DNA of 64,000 nt from Cannabis sativa. Its lineage: Eukaryota > Streptophyta > Magnoliopsida > Rosales > Cannabaceae. Below, one piece after another: positions 26,084 through 36,239 of the stretch. Position numbers and translations under genes: made by a program. The stretch's first letter is position 1. Each line of letters opens with the position of its first letter. The notes beneath the pieces were generated by a model that had not been told where the DNA came from, ran no database searches, and was given only the letters and a program-made list of their open reading frames with translations. The DNA lies in contig NC_083607.1 in assembly GCF_029168945.1 (NCBI RefSeq), positions 11,302,001-11,366,000 of the forward strand. Direction: 5' to 3'.

Positions 26084-27109
26084 TCACATCAACAAGCGGT
26101 TGACGCCCATAATAAGCGTCATGCAAGACAACTTGAAAGTTGTTTTTGAAGATGCCCTCAAGCTTGACATGTAATGAGTTTGAACCAAAAACTGCACCAA
26201 CAACAAAAGACTTTGGATGATGAGCTTGGGAGAAATCGTTGATAACTCATAGAGAATACAATATGGAGAATGCGGTATTAGTGGAAAGTAATGGTCCATT
26301 GGTGGTTCATAATGTAGTGGTGTTGACAACCTATAATCAACAACTACATGTGATTCATCTGCCACCAATGGCACCTCTTTTTTGCTTTTCTCAAATAACC
26401 TCTCAATTGGTTGTTCAGTTTTCTCATGACCATCCACATCCTTGACTGTGATTTGATCTTCAATAATTTCATCATTGAGGATGGATGTTTCTTCATTCAC
26501 CAAATTGAGATCATCATTTATTGAGCAAGCATCCAATGTACCCAAATTTTCAACCACTTCAAAGGATTTTTTCTCTTCAATTCTAGGCTCAGTCTCTTCT
26601 ATGTATTCATCTAATGGTGCTTCTGCTATATTCAAACAACTCTCATAACTTTCGTTATTTGAGTTATTATCCTTAAAACTCTCTGAATCATGCGCCATTA
26701 AATTATCACATAGAGCTTTTACCATGTCCGCCAAGTGATTAATCTCTTCTGGAAGTGATAGTATATTATCCGCTTCTTCAATTGGTTGGGGTGAGTTTGG
26801 ACAATAAGGAGGGTATTGGTGACTCCAACCCTGAAGTGATGGATCCCAGTGCCAATGGTAATCAAAATCTGCAATATCATTCAACAGATTTATTGCTTCA
26901 TGGCCTCTCCTTAACAAAGGCTCTCAAGTAACCTCTGCTAAAAAATCCACCCAACTTTTTGTTTCATCATCAAGTCCATTATAGAAGAACAGAGTAAAAC
27001 ACCAACTTGAGAAATTAGGATAGCAACTCTCCCCGAGCTCCTTAAATTTCCCCCAAGCAAAATAGAATTGCTCATCGAGTTGTTGGACAAAATTGACAAG
27101 GTATAACAT
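26084..27109 (-). pseudogene. Athila/Tat-type gag relic of element G
   Basis: Two collinear ORFs in one frame are split by TGA at 26924-26926. The upstream part has 'QQLDEQFYFAWGKFKELGE' and 'FFYNGLDDETKSWVD'; the downstream part has 'HEAINLLNDIADFDYHWHWD'. These correspond to the conserved gag sequence of plant Athila/Tat elements (LxxFxQxxxESLxEAWERFKEL, FYxGL, A..LLxxIAxNxYxW). An acidic linker follows. The reading frame goes wrong near 26230; the adjacent frame still encodes a short conserved-looking tail. The gag N-terminus is missing. Confidence 0.8.
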
Positions 27110-27215
27110 TGAGATTTACCTTTTAGGACAAACACATTCAGTAAAATATTAGTAAAGTTATGGAAATAGGAACCAAATTAGAATAGAATTCAACTATATT
27201 GATATCAATTAAAAC

Positions 27216-27237
27216 ATTCCTCGGCAACGGTGCCAAA
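27216..27237 (-). other. Primer binding site of element G
   Basis: The minus strand reads TTGGCACCGTTGCCGAGGA a few bases after the LTR. It is close to TGGCGCCGTTGCCGGGGA, known from Athila/Tat elements. Confidence 0.8.
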
Positions 27238-27242
27238 AAACT

Positions 27243-28627
27243 TGTTGTGATAAATCCAACACGCAAGTATACGTATCGTTTTAACAAGTAATACTCGGGT
27301 AAGTGAGATTGTTCCCACGAGGACTTTAGCTAAGTACAAATTAATTGAATTCTTGTTTCTATTTGGTAGAATCAATAATAAGGTTGAATAATTAAATAAC
27401 TAAAAATTAAAAAGCAGGAAAATAATAATAAAAATTGTAATTAATTATGGATGAATATCTAGGAATATGAATTATGTTAGTTCAGTTTCTCAATTGTTAA
27501 TGTTAATTATTAATTATCTCCCTTTTGGTGATGACAAATTATCAAATTAACCCTAACTCTTCTCAAATCATTAAGGTCCTAAATCATACATTATCTACTT
27601 ACATCTCTGAAGTAAATTAACATATAACTTGCATTAAATTCAGAATCTAAAAATCACATAGGCTATGTAAATACTCTCGTTTTACATCAAAACTTATGTT
27701 TGTCCTATTAGAGCATTCCTAATATTCACTTCTCAGATTTCATATTAGGAACATAAGTCACATTCAAGATGGTCAGTCTAAAATATGTAATTAAAACAAA
27801 TAAGAACAAATCACACAATATAGGGAAGAAAAACTAATAATCACATTAACTAAATTGAAGAAACATCATCTAACATTTATCATATCCCTAAATCGGGAAT
27901 TTAGTTTAAAAAAACTCATGTTCACATCCATAAAAATTGAAACGGAAATTAACATAAAGACATAAAAGGGAGAAGAAAGAACTAGTTGGTGATCTTGCTC
28001 CGGGTCGCCACCATTGCTTCCTTTGCCTCCTTCTTCAGTTCTATGGTTTAATTTCTACCTCCTTTGCCTCTAAAACACACAACCTTTATATAGAAAATAA
28101 TGCAAATATCTTTGAATGGTGAAATTACAAAACTTTCCAAAAATCTCGTCTTTAGCCCATAGCCGCGGCTACATAAAGCTTAGTCGCGACCATAGGAAAA
28201 TTGGAAAGTTCATGCTCTCTACCTGGCCTCCTAGTCGCGACCATAAAAAATGGTGGTCGCGACTACTGAAGCAAATTTGACAGCTTCAACATCTTTCAGT
28301 AAAATACATAACTTTCACATACGAACTCCAAATGAGTTGATTCAAGATGCGTTAGAAAGAAGAAAAATAAATATAAAGCTTATATGCTTTGAATTTTTCC
28401 AAAATCTGATCACAACATAGTCAAATTTAGGCTTGAAGTTTTAGCTTTAATTTCTTGTAAATTTTTCTCTATTCTATAGATTGTTGTTTTTCGAAATTTA
28501 GTCAATTAATACATTTCATGAAACCTGAAACCAAAGAAAACAAGCGTAATTCCATTCCAAATATAATAATAAAGAAGAAAAATAAGTATAAAAAGTGACA
28601 CAAAACATAGCTAAAAATAATCTAACA
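27243..28627 (-). repeat. 5' LTR of element G
   Basis: 1385 bp, tgttgtgataaatcc at the left end and aatctaaca at the right end. It holds a perfect 12-bp inverted repeat at 28232-28265 and a TATA box at 28085-28092. Confidence 0.87.
28085..28092 (-). promoter_or_regulatory. TATA box in the 5' LTR of element G
   Basis: The minus strand reads CTATATAAAGG, about 140 bases downstream of the U3 inverted repeat. It is conserved in the left LTR as TATATAAG. Confidence 0.6.
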
Positions 28628-29054
28628 CATAACTTGATACTACCCAAAGATTGTTGATACTTGAGTATAATATTCCCAAATCAAAACTCATTTACAAGTG
28701 AAATAATTTATCAGCAGACAATGTTCTATTGCTAGTTTTTAAATGTTTATAAAAAAGCACTAAAATATTAAACACAAAATAAATAAATGAACAATCCAAA
28801 AATTTTGCCTCAATTCAATAAATATGGTGCTAGCACCTTCCCGTGGACGTACATTTACTTTATAAGAAATATAGTTTGACAAAGGAGTTAAGTCTAGTCA
28901 CAGCATTTTGAAGAACATTTTAAAATTTTCAGCTTCATTTAGATAGTAAGAGAGATTCATTCCATATATGCATCTTTAACATACAGTTTAACCGATAAAA
29001 TGATAACTCAATAATTAACTAAGACAAATCTTCTCTTCATCTAACATATAATCT
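28628..29054. other. Intergenic, no feature recognised
   Basis: AT-rich flank between element G and the truncated copia E. No ORF or inverted repeat of note. Confidence 0.4.
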
Positions 29055-29473
29055 TTCTTTGATTATCAAGAAACCAATAATGGTGGTAGAGTGCTAATAG
29101 GTAATGATGTTTTTGTAGGGTTGTTGGAATTGGTAAGGTGGATATAAGGCAATTCAATGGTGAAGTGAAGATTCTGCATAATGTGAGGCACATTCTAGAG
29201 TTGAGAAGGAATTTAGTATCACTTGCAACCTTGGAAGATGAAGGTTATGGCTATAAGTCCTTGAATGGGAGTCTAAGGATCACAAAAGGTTCAATGCTAG
29301 TGATGAAAGGAAAGAGAGTACATGGGTTGTATGTACTCGAGGGTGAAACTGTACATGTGGCCGAGACAGATACAGTAAAAGGTTTAGAAAGTGATATGCA
29401 GCTATGGCATCAAACGCTCGGACATATAAGTGAACAAGGCATGAGGGTATTGTACATGAAGGGAGTCATTTAA
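29055..29473 (+). pseudogene. Copia E protease-integrase junction
   Basis: 'NNGGRVLIGND' (end of the protease region), then after a frameshift near 29118 'FNGEVKILHNVRHILELRRN' and 'LATLEDEGY'. The pre-integrase 'QLWHQTLGHISEQGMRVL' follows, which carries the H..H half of the zinc-binding motif. It stops at 29471-29473. The protease DSG motif itself is missing at the truncation. Confidence 0.85.
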
Positions 29474-29581
29474 AAGCTTTAGACATGTGCATTACAATTT
29501 TCTGAGACTTGTGTTTATGACAAGCAACACAAGATCAAGTTTACAGCAACAACTCACAACACAACGACAATCCTAGAGTAT

Positions 29582-30337
29582 GTGCAGGCTAAACTTTGGG
29601 GGCCAAGTAGAATCCCAACACATTCAGGTAAACACTACTTCCTATCTATTATTGATGATTTTAGTAGATGTGTTTGGAACTATTTACTTAAAACCAAAGA
29701 TGAATGTCTACAACAATTTAAGATATGGAAAGCTCAGGTGGAAAACAAAACAAATTTAAAGGTTAAGACACTTAGAACCGATAATGGTCTAGAATTCATC
29801 AATACCGAGTTTGATAGATTGTGTAATGAGCATGGGATAACTAGGCATAGGAAAGTTGTGAAAACTCCACAACAGAATGGAGTTGTTGAGTGTATGAATA
29901 GAACCCTTTTGAACAAAGTTAGATGTTTACTTCTTAGTTCGGGGTTGGGAAAGCCTTATTGGAGAGAGGCTTTAGCTACTACTTGTTACCTTGTTAATAG
30001 GAGTCTTAATGGAGTCATAGACTTGAAGACACCATATGAGATGTGGTATGGGAAGATACCAAACCTGAAACACTTGAGAGTGTTTGGATTTGCAGCACAT
30101 GTACATCAATCCGATGACAAGCTTGATGCTATATTTGTCAAAGGCATGTTTCTAGGATATCCTATAGGCACAAAAGGTTATAGAATCTGCATAAACCCAA
30201 ATGGGAAGCCTAAGGTAATTATTTCTAGAAATGTTGTGTTTAATGAAAATGATTTTCCTCACTTAAAAGCTGAGAAAGGCAGTGTATTACCTGATGCAGA
30301 TTCATCTAGAAAGAGGGGAGATTTGGCAGAGTTTTAA
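29582..30337 (+). pseudogene. Copia E integrase core
   Basis: 251 codons with 'HYFLSIIDDFSRCVWNYLL' (first catalytic Asp region), 'LRTDNGLEFIN' (second Asp) and 'PQQNGVVECMNRTLL' (catalytic Glu kept; the usual Arg before MNRT is Cys). 'LKHLRVFGFAAHVH' and 'GMFLGYP.GTKGYRI' follow. It is separated from the upstream fragment by a shifted spacer in which the CxxC half of the zinc-binding motif is only partly readable. Confidence 0.88.
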
Positions 30338-30399
30338 ATCGAGCTTAAAGGATTTGAAATAGGTTAGAAGAATGACAGTACAAACACAGCTCCAGATGA

Positions 30400-31560
30400 G
30401 ACTGAGGAAAAACCAGATCTGTCTGACTACCAGCTTGCTAGAGATAGAACTAGAAGAGATATCCATATACCACCAAGGTATGCCAAAGCTGATCTGATTG
30501 CCTATGCTTTCTCAATAGATCATTCATGTGACATACCAGAACCATTGAGTACAGACGAGGCTTTAAATGGAAAGTACAAAAATGAGTGGTCTCGGGCTAT
30601 GGATGATGAATTAAGCTCGCTTAGAAAGACTAAAATATGAGTATTGGCTCAAAGAACTGAGGATAAGAAGGTGATCTCATACAAATAGATTCTAAAGATT
30701 AAAGAAGGTGTGACAAAGGATGAGCCAGTAAGGTTTAAGGCAAGATTAGTTGCCAAAGGTTTCACTTAGGTGGAAGGGATAGATTACATCGAGGTGTTCT
30801 CACATGTGGTGAAGTATAAGACCATTAGACTTATGTTATCAATGGCAACTCAGCAAGGTTTAGAAGTGGAGCACTTGATGTTAAAATTGCATTTTTAAAT
30901 GGTTATCTAGAAGAAGAGATATACATGGAGCAACCACCTGGATTTTAGGTGGAACAAGATGGAAAATAGATAGTTTGTAAGTTGGAAAAGTCGCTATACG
31001 ACCTTAACCAATCACCACAACAATGGAATAAATGATTTGACAGCTATGTTTAGGAGATTGATTTCACAAGGTCCAAGTTTTATCACTGTTTATATTTCAA
31101 GCACCTAGAGGACTCAACAGATATGTTTCTAGAACCCTATGTAGATGATATGTTAATAATGGGCAAAGATAAGGCAGTATTCAAAGGAATTAAAGATAAA
31201 CTCAAGTCAGAATTTGACATGAAAGAATTAGGACAAGTAAAGAAGATACTTGGTCTAGAAGTTCATAGATCTAAGAGTGATGGAGTCATACATTTAAAGC
31301 AAAGAAATACATTGAGAAGATCCTTACAAAGTTCAAGATGCAAAATTTTAAGAGCGCTTTAGTACCTCTTGGAGGACAGTTTGTATTAACCAAGGAAGAA
31401 AGCCCTATGACAGTAGAAGAGAAAGAAAAGATAGAAGAAATTTCATATGCAATAGCTTTGGGTGTCTCATGTATGTCATGGTTAGCACAAGACCTTATAT
31501 TACTCATGCTTTAAGCATATTGAGTAGGTTCATGTCAAATCCTGGGATAAACCATTGGAG
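30400..31560 (+). pseudogene. Copia E reverse transcriptase, multiply broken
   Basis: The plus-strand reading shows 'EWSRAMDDELSSLRK', 'VRFKARLVAKGF', 'IDYIEVFSHVVK' and 'TIRLMLSMA' with in-frame stops near 30638, 30688 and 30768. A frameshift follows near 30870. The ORF at 31123-31362 keeps the catalytic 'YVDDMLIMGK' and 'FDMKELGQVKKILGLEV'. The domain order is intact but the frame is broken many times. Confidence 0.87.
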
Positions 31561-31609
31561 GGCACTCAAATAGCTGCTGAGATATTTTAGAGGGGCATCA
31601 GATATTGAA

Positions 31610-32105
31610 TTGACTTACAAGAGAGTTTTAGAGAAAGTAACATTAAAAGGATATGTGGATGCTGATTATGCATCAAGCAAGGATACTACGAGGTCTACTA
31701 CATCTTATGTGTTTCAAACTAATAGAGATTGTATGAGTTGGAAACCACAGCTCCAATCCATAGTAGCACTTTCAACTACAAAGGCGGAATTCATGGCGAC
31801 CACAGAGGCATTCAAAGAAGCAATATGGCTACAAGGAATTCTGAAGGAGTTGAAACTTCTAGTTGGAAAGGCAAGGGTATATTCTGACAGCCAATCTTCA
31901 ATTCATTTGTCTAAGAATCCAATTTATCACGAGAAGACAAAAACACGTTGATATTCAGTTGTTTTGGATAAGGGAGAAGATAGAAGAAGAAGTAATCATG
32001 CTGGAGAAAGTGAAGTCAGAAGAGAACCCTACTGATATTGGCACTAAGGTGTTACCTGTTAGTAAGTTCAAGCATTGCTTTGACCTACTCAACCTTAGTT
32101 GCTAA
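31610..32105 (+). pseudogene. Copia E RNase H and C-terminus
   Basis: 'GYVDADYASSKDTTRSTTSY' supplies the first acidic positions, 'ALSTTKAEFMATTEAFKEAI' the Glu and 'VYSDSQSSIHLSKNPIYHEK' the next Asp. One frameshift near 31945 leads to the second ORF with 'VDIQLFWIREKIEE' and 'ENPTDIGTKVLPVSKFKHC'. It ends just before the LTR. Confidence 0.88.
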
Positions 32106-32156
32106 GTAGCTACACATGAAAGCATTACCACCTCCATTGGACAGATATGCTTTGCT

Positions 32157-32671
32157 TGTTGGGGCTTGAAGAAATAAGGTGAAATTTGTGGTATTATTCC
32201 TTAAACCCCCAACTTGCATTCGGTTAGTTAGTTAGTCTTTAACTAACTTAACTGTCAAATATGACAACAATGATATTGAGTCCCTTGGCCTATATAAAGT
32301 GGACTATTCATCTCATTTCACAAGAGAATAACAAGAAGAATAAAAGAGAGACACAATACAGTAGAGAGAGAACTTAGAGTGAGAAATGGAGAGAGAAATC
32401 TAAGAGAGAGAGAGAGAGTGCTTGGATTGGGAAATTGTATTGAGTAACCTTGTTGATTATGTTGGCTCGGGTTAGTGAGCTAATGATTGTTAAGGGATTA
32501 GACCATGGATGACTTGCTGTGATTATTTCCTTGTAGCTCCTGAGATTGATATCTCTTATTCTCATTATCAATAAAGGTTGGTGGCAATGCTTTCAAACGC
32601 GAGTATGACTAAGTTCACATTGAATTTAGGATCGGTACCAGTATAAATCTCTTCTGTTATTGTGTCTAACA
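32157..32671 (+). repeat. 3' LTR of copia E
   Basis: 515 bp, TGTTGGGGCTTG at the start and GTGTCTAACA at the end. A promoter-like TATATAA lies at 32291-32297 and a (GA)n patch near 32400. It is the only LTR of this element in the window. Confidence 0.8.
32291..32297 (+). promoter_or_regulatory. TATA box in the copia E LTR
   Basis: CCTATATAAAGTGG about 135 bases into the LTR, a normal U3 position. Confidence 0.6.
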
Positions 32672-33024
32672 GCCATTTAGATTCATCTGTGTTATATTTT
32701 TATGGTTCAATGTGTTTGCTGGTTTTTTGTTCTTGATTTTTTTGTTTTGATTTAACTTTTATTTGTTTAAGTGTGATCTTGAAGTTGGAATTATAAAGGT
32801 TAATTTCTATGTATCAAAGCTAAATTTCTTACATTAAACTTAGGTATTTATTTACAACTATTGAGAGTTCAACTTAGATATTTATGCTACAAATTACTCT
32901 TCTAAATATCAATATTCAATAACAAAAACAACATATTAAGTATATATCAATAATTAAGCGATTTGGAACCACGACCAAGAATTTCAAAACTGTGATCGAA
33001 CCAAAGAATTATAAACAATTATGA
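32672..33024. other. Intergenic, no feature recognised
   Basis: AT-rich DNA between the copia E LTR and the foldback element. Confidence 0.4.
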
Positions 33025-33032
33025 TTACCAAA

Positions 33033-33700
<668 letters not shown>

Positions 33701-33708
33701 TTACCAAA

Positions 33709-34602
33709 CTACTAACAATGAATTTATTGGTCTAATTTCAAATAATTTAATCTAAATTAATTAGAATTTAAAATTACAGATTATGAATTATATGAACAAG
33801 TGCCGAACTAGCTCTTGGAGCCTTTAATAAATTATGTTCGTCAAGTGAAATAAAAATAAAGTAAATCATGTTTTTCACTTTTTCTTATACAATATAGTTG
33901 TCTCAAACTTGCCCTTAGAGGCTTGAATAAATTATGTTACCTTTTTTCCTTCTTATAATTTAAATAATCAAGTTTGGCAAACTTTAAGCTCCTTCTACAA
34001 TAAAATTAATAATACCAATTATTATGTTATTGAGTTCTTTAATTGATCGAGTCAAATAAAGTTGACTTTTATAAATATATACATATATGTATATAGTATT
34101 ATTATATCTTGATTCCACAATTTAAAATTTAGAAAAGAACCAAGGGCGGTCCAATAATAGTTTTGGTTACGTGGTAATAATGTAGACATCGTAAAAAAGA
34201 AGTTTATCAAAATAACTAGTGATAATGATCAAATAAGTATTTCTTGCAAATATAGCAAAGAATTTTGCCTTAAAACTCTAACAACTACTCGTATAATTTT
34301 GTCTGATCTTAGTAAGTTGCCATAATATTATTAATTTATGCACATAAATACTTATCTAACTAATTTCTAATTAAACTTGTTACAATGACATCGACACAAA
34401 CAAATACACTACAATAAAATACACAATTCACTTTAGTCAACATGTCAGTTAACTCCGTTTATTGTCCAACACTATTAACCGTCGTGAATATGCATGTGAA
34501 ATGAGTTTCAATATTTTAAACATTCATCTAATAATGAAATAAATTCTATAAATTAAATATATAAAATGTGGTGGAAAGGATAATAAACTTTTGTACTGGT
34601 AA
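33709..34602. other. Intergenic, no feature recognised
   Basis: AT-rich, no coding signal and no clear inverted repeats. Confidence 0.4.
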
Positions 34603-34610
34603 AATGTTAT

Positions 34611-35010
34611 AGGAAAATTTTATAATGCACCCCTTAAAAGGGATACACCGATACATCTCTATCTGTTTTAGTATCCGAAATAATTCAAATTTTTTCTCAT
34701 GGTCATGTAAATTATAGTTATTTAAGATATCCTGCAAAATTTTAAGAAATTCGAAAAAGTTTAACAAGCCGAAAATTACGTTCAAATAGTATGTTGCACG
34801 CGTGACTATTTTATTTTATATACGTGTAAAATAGATTGTTTGAACATCGTTTTCTATATATTGTAAATTATTCTGAATTTCTCAAAAGTTTGTAGGATAT
34901 AACGTACATGAATATGAAAAAAATTAGACTAAAAAATTTTTCTAGATGCTGAAACAAGTAGGAGGTGCATCAGTCTATCCCTTTTAAGGAAGTGCATTGT
35001 AAAATCACCC
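34611..35010. mobile_element. MITE with 8-bp target duplication
   Basis: 400 bp. The left end AGGAAAATTTTATAATGCACC pairs with the right end GTGCATTGTAAAATCACCC. 'cccttaaaagggatacacc' near the left end mirrors 'tctatcccttttaagg' at the right. The target duplication aatgttat is perfect (34603-34610 and 35011-35018). Non-coding; an 8-bp TSD suits hAT- or Mutator-type mobilisation. Confidence 0.82.
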
Positions 35011-35214
35011 AATGTTATATATATATATATATATTTGTATTGTTCTTGATTCTTTTTAGTTGTTATTTGAATGTTTAAAATTTTTAGAAATGTTCGATTA
35101 TAACAATTACGCTGCTACTATTTTAGTAGAATTAAGAATATTTTTAATAAAAAAATACGATTAGATATTAGCAAATAGTATGATAGTTAAAGCTAGAGGA
35201 AAGTCTAACATTAA

Positions 35215-35713
35215 GGTGTCGTTTGATAATACTTTTGCTTTTTAATTTTTAATCACAAAATGAGAGTAAAATTTTTATTTTTAAAAAATTTATTGTTGAA
35301 AAACAAAAAATGCGTTCTGTAACCACTTTTGGTTTTCAATTTTAAAAACAGAAAATAAAAGTGTGTTCTATAAAGTTCATTTTTATTTTTATTTTCTGAT
35401 TTTATTTGAGTTAGGTCTAGGCCCGGGTCGGATTCGGGTTCGGGTTCGGGTCAGAAGCCGGATTGAGCGCCAGGGCCGTGGGAAGGGGATTTGCGTCTGG
35501 GTTTGGTCGTAATCCAAAAGATTGATTACGAAAAAAAAAAACTGTTTAAAAAATATTGAAAGTGATTTTTTTTTTTAAAAAAAAAAAAATGATTTCTAAT
35601 TATAAAATTGAAAAGTAAAAACAGTTTTATAGAACATGTTTTTGAAAAATATTAATTTTCTACTTTTAAAAACAAAAAAAAAAAATAATTAAAAAGTGTT
35701 ACCAAACGCCACC
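35215..35713. mobile_element. MITE, Harbinger-like
   Basis: 499 bp, left end GGTGTCGTTTGATAATACTT and right end complementary to GGTGGCGTTTGGTAACACTT. It is flanked by TAA on both sides (35212-35214 and 35714-35716), fitting the 3-bp TSD of PIF/Harbinger elements. The centre has a GC-rich island with a (GGGTTC)n patch at about 35432-35452. Confidence 0.75.
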
Positions 35714-35716
35714 TAA

Positions 35717-36135
35717 ATTAATTGATGTTAATCTTGAATGTTTTGTTGATTATTTTTTCGAGTTTTGTGCAAAGAGTACAAAAAATCTTAATTTAGTTCA
35801 TTGTCCTTGTTTTAAATGTGGTAATATAGAGTGTATGAAAATTGTCAAGGAACATTTGTTTAAAAGTTGTATAAACAAGAGTTATAAGGTTTGGTATCGC
35901 CAAAAGGAAAGAATTAGAATTTCAAGGGAGTAGCTTTCAAGAATGATAAGTGTGGTAATTTATATTATGAAGATAATCACATTACGAAAATGATTGGCAG
36001 TGCACAATATGAATCCAATGTTGATTCAGTGTAACTTCAAACTGTTTTAGAAGATACTGAAAATCTTATTTATCCAAATTATAATAGGTTTACTAAATTA
36101 TTTGCACTTGTTAAATTATACAATAATTAGAGTCA
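35717..36135 (+). pseudogene. CACTA (En/Spm, TNP2-like) transposase N-terminal relic
   Basis: The plus strand reads 'HCPCFKCGN' followed by 'VKEHLFKSCINKSYKVW', the CxCxxC..H pattern of the transposase-associated domain at the N-terminus of plant CACTA transposases. After a stop near 35930 a second segment reads 'TVLEDTENLIYPNYNRFTKL', which matches the conserved 'LLEDAEKPLYPGC..FTKLS' segment further on. Only these parts remain; gypsy C lies just downstream. No CACTA termini seen. Confidence 0.72.
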
Positions 36136-36239
36136 ACAACCTTTGTAAGCAGCCACAATGGCAATTCTCACAATCATCTCAAGCTTTTTACTAGCCATAA
36201 GTCAGACCACAACTAGCACCACAAGGTCCACAAGTGAAT

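Larger units (their letters stand above)
23429..28627 (-). mobile_element. Gag-only Athila/Tat-like LTR element G
   Basis: Two related LTRs flank an internal region of only about 2.5 kb. A PPT sits next to the left LTR and a PBS beside the right LTR, so it reads on the minus strand. The only protein trace is a gag relic of Athila/Tat type; no protease, RT or integrase is present. This matches the plan of non-autonomous gag-bearing derivatives (TR-GAG-like). The flanks gave no clean target duplication. Confidence 0.82.
29055..32671 (+). mobile_element. 5'-truncated Ty1/copia element E (Tork-like)
   Basis: Pol domains run in copia order on the plus strand (protease-integrase junction, integrase, RT, RNase H), followed by one LTR. 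Gag, PBS and the 5' LTR are absent. The RNase H tail 'VLPVSKFKHCFDLLN' resembles Tork/Tnt1-type elements. Many stops and shifts show it is dead and fairly old. Confidence 0.87.
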
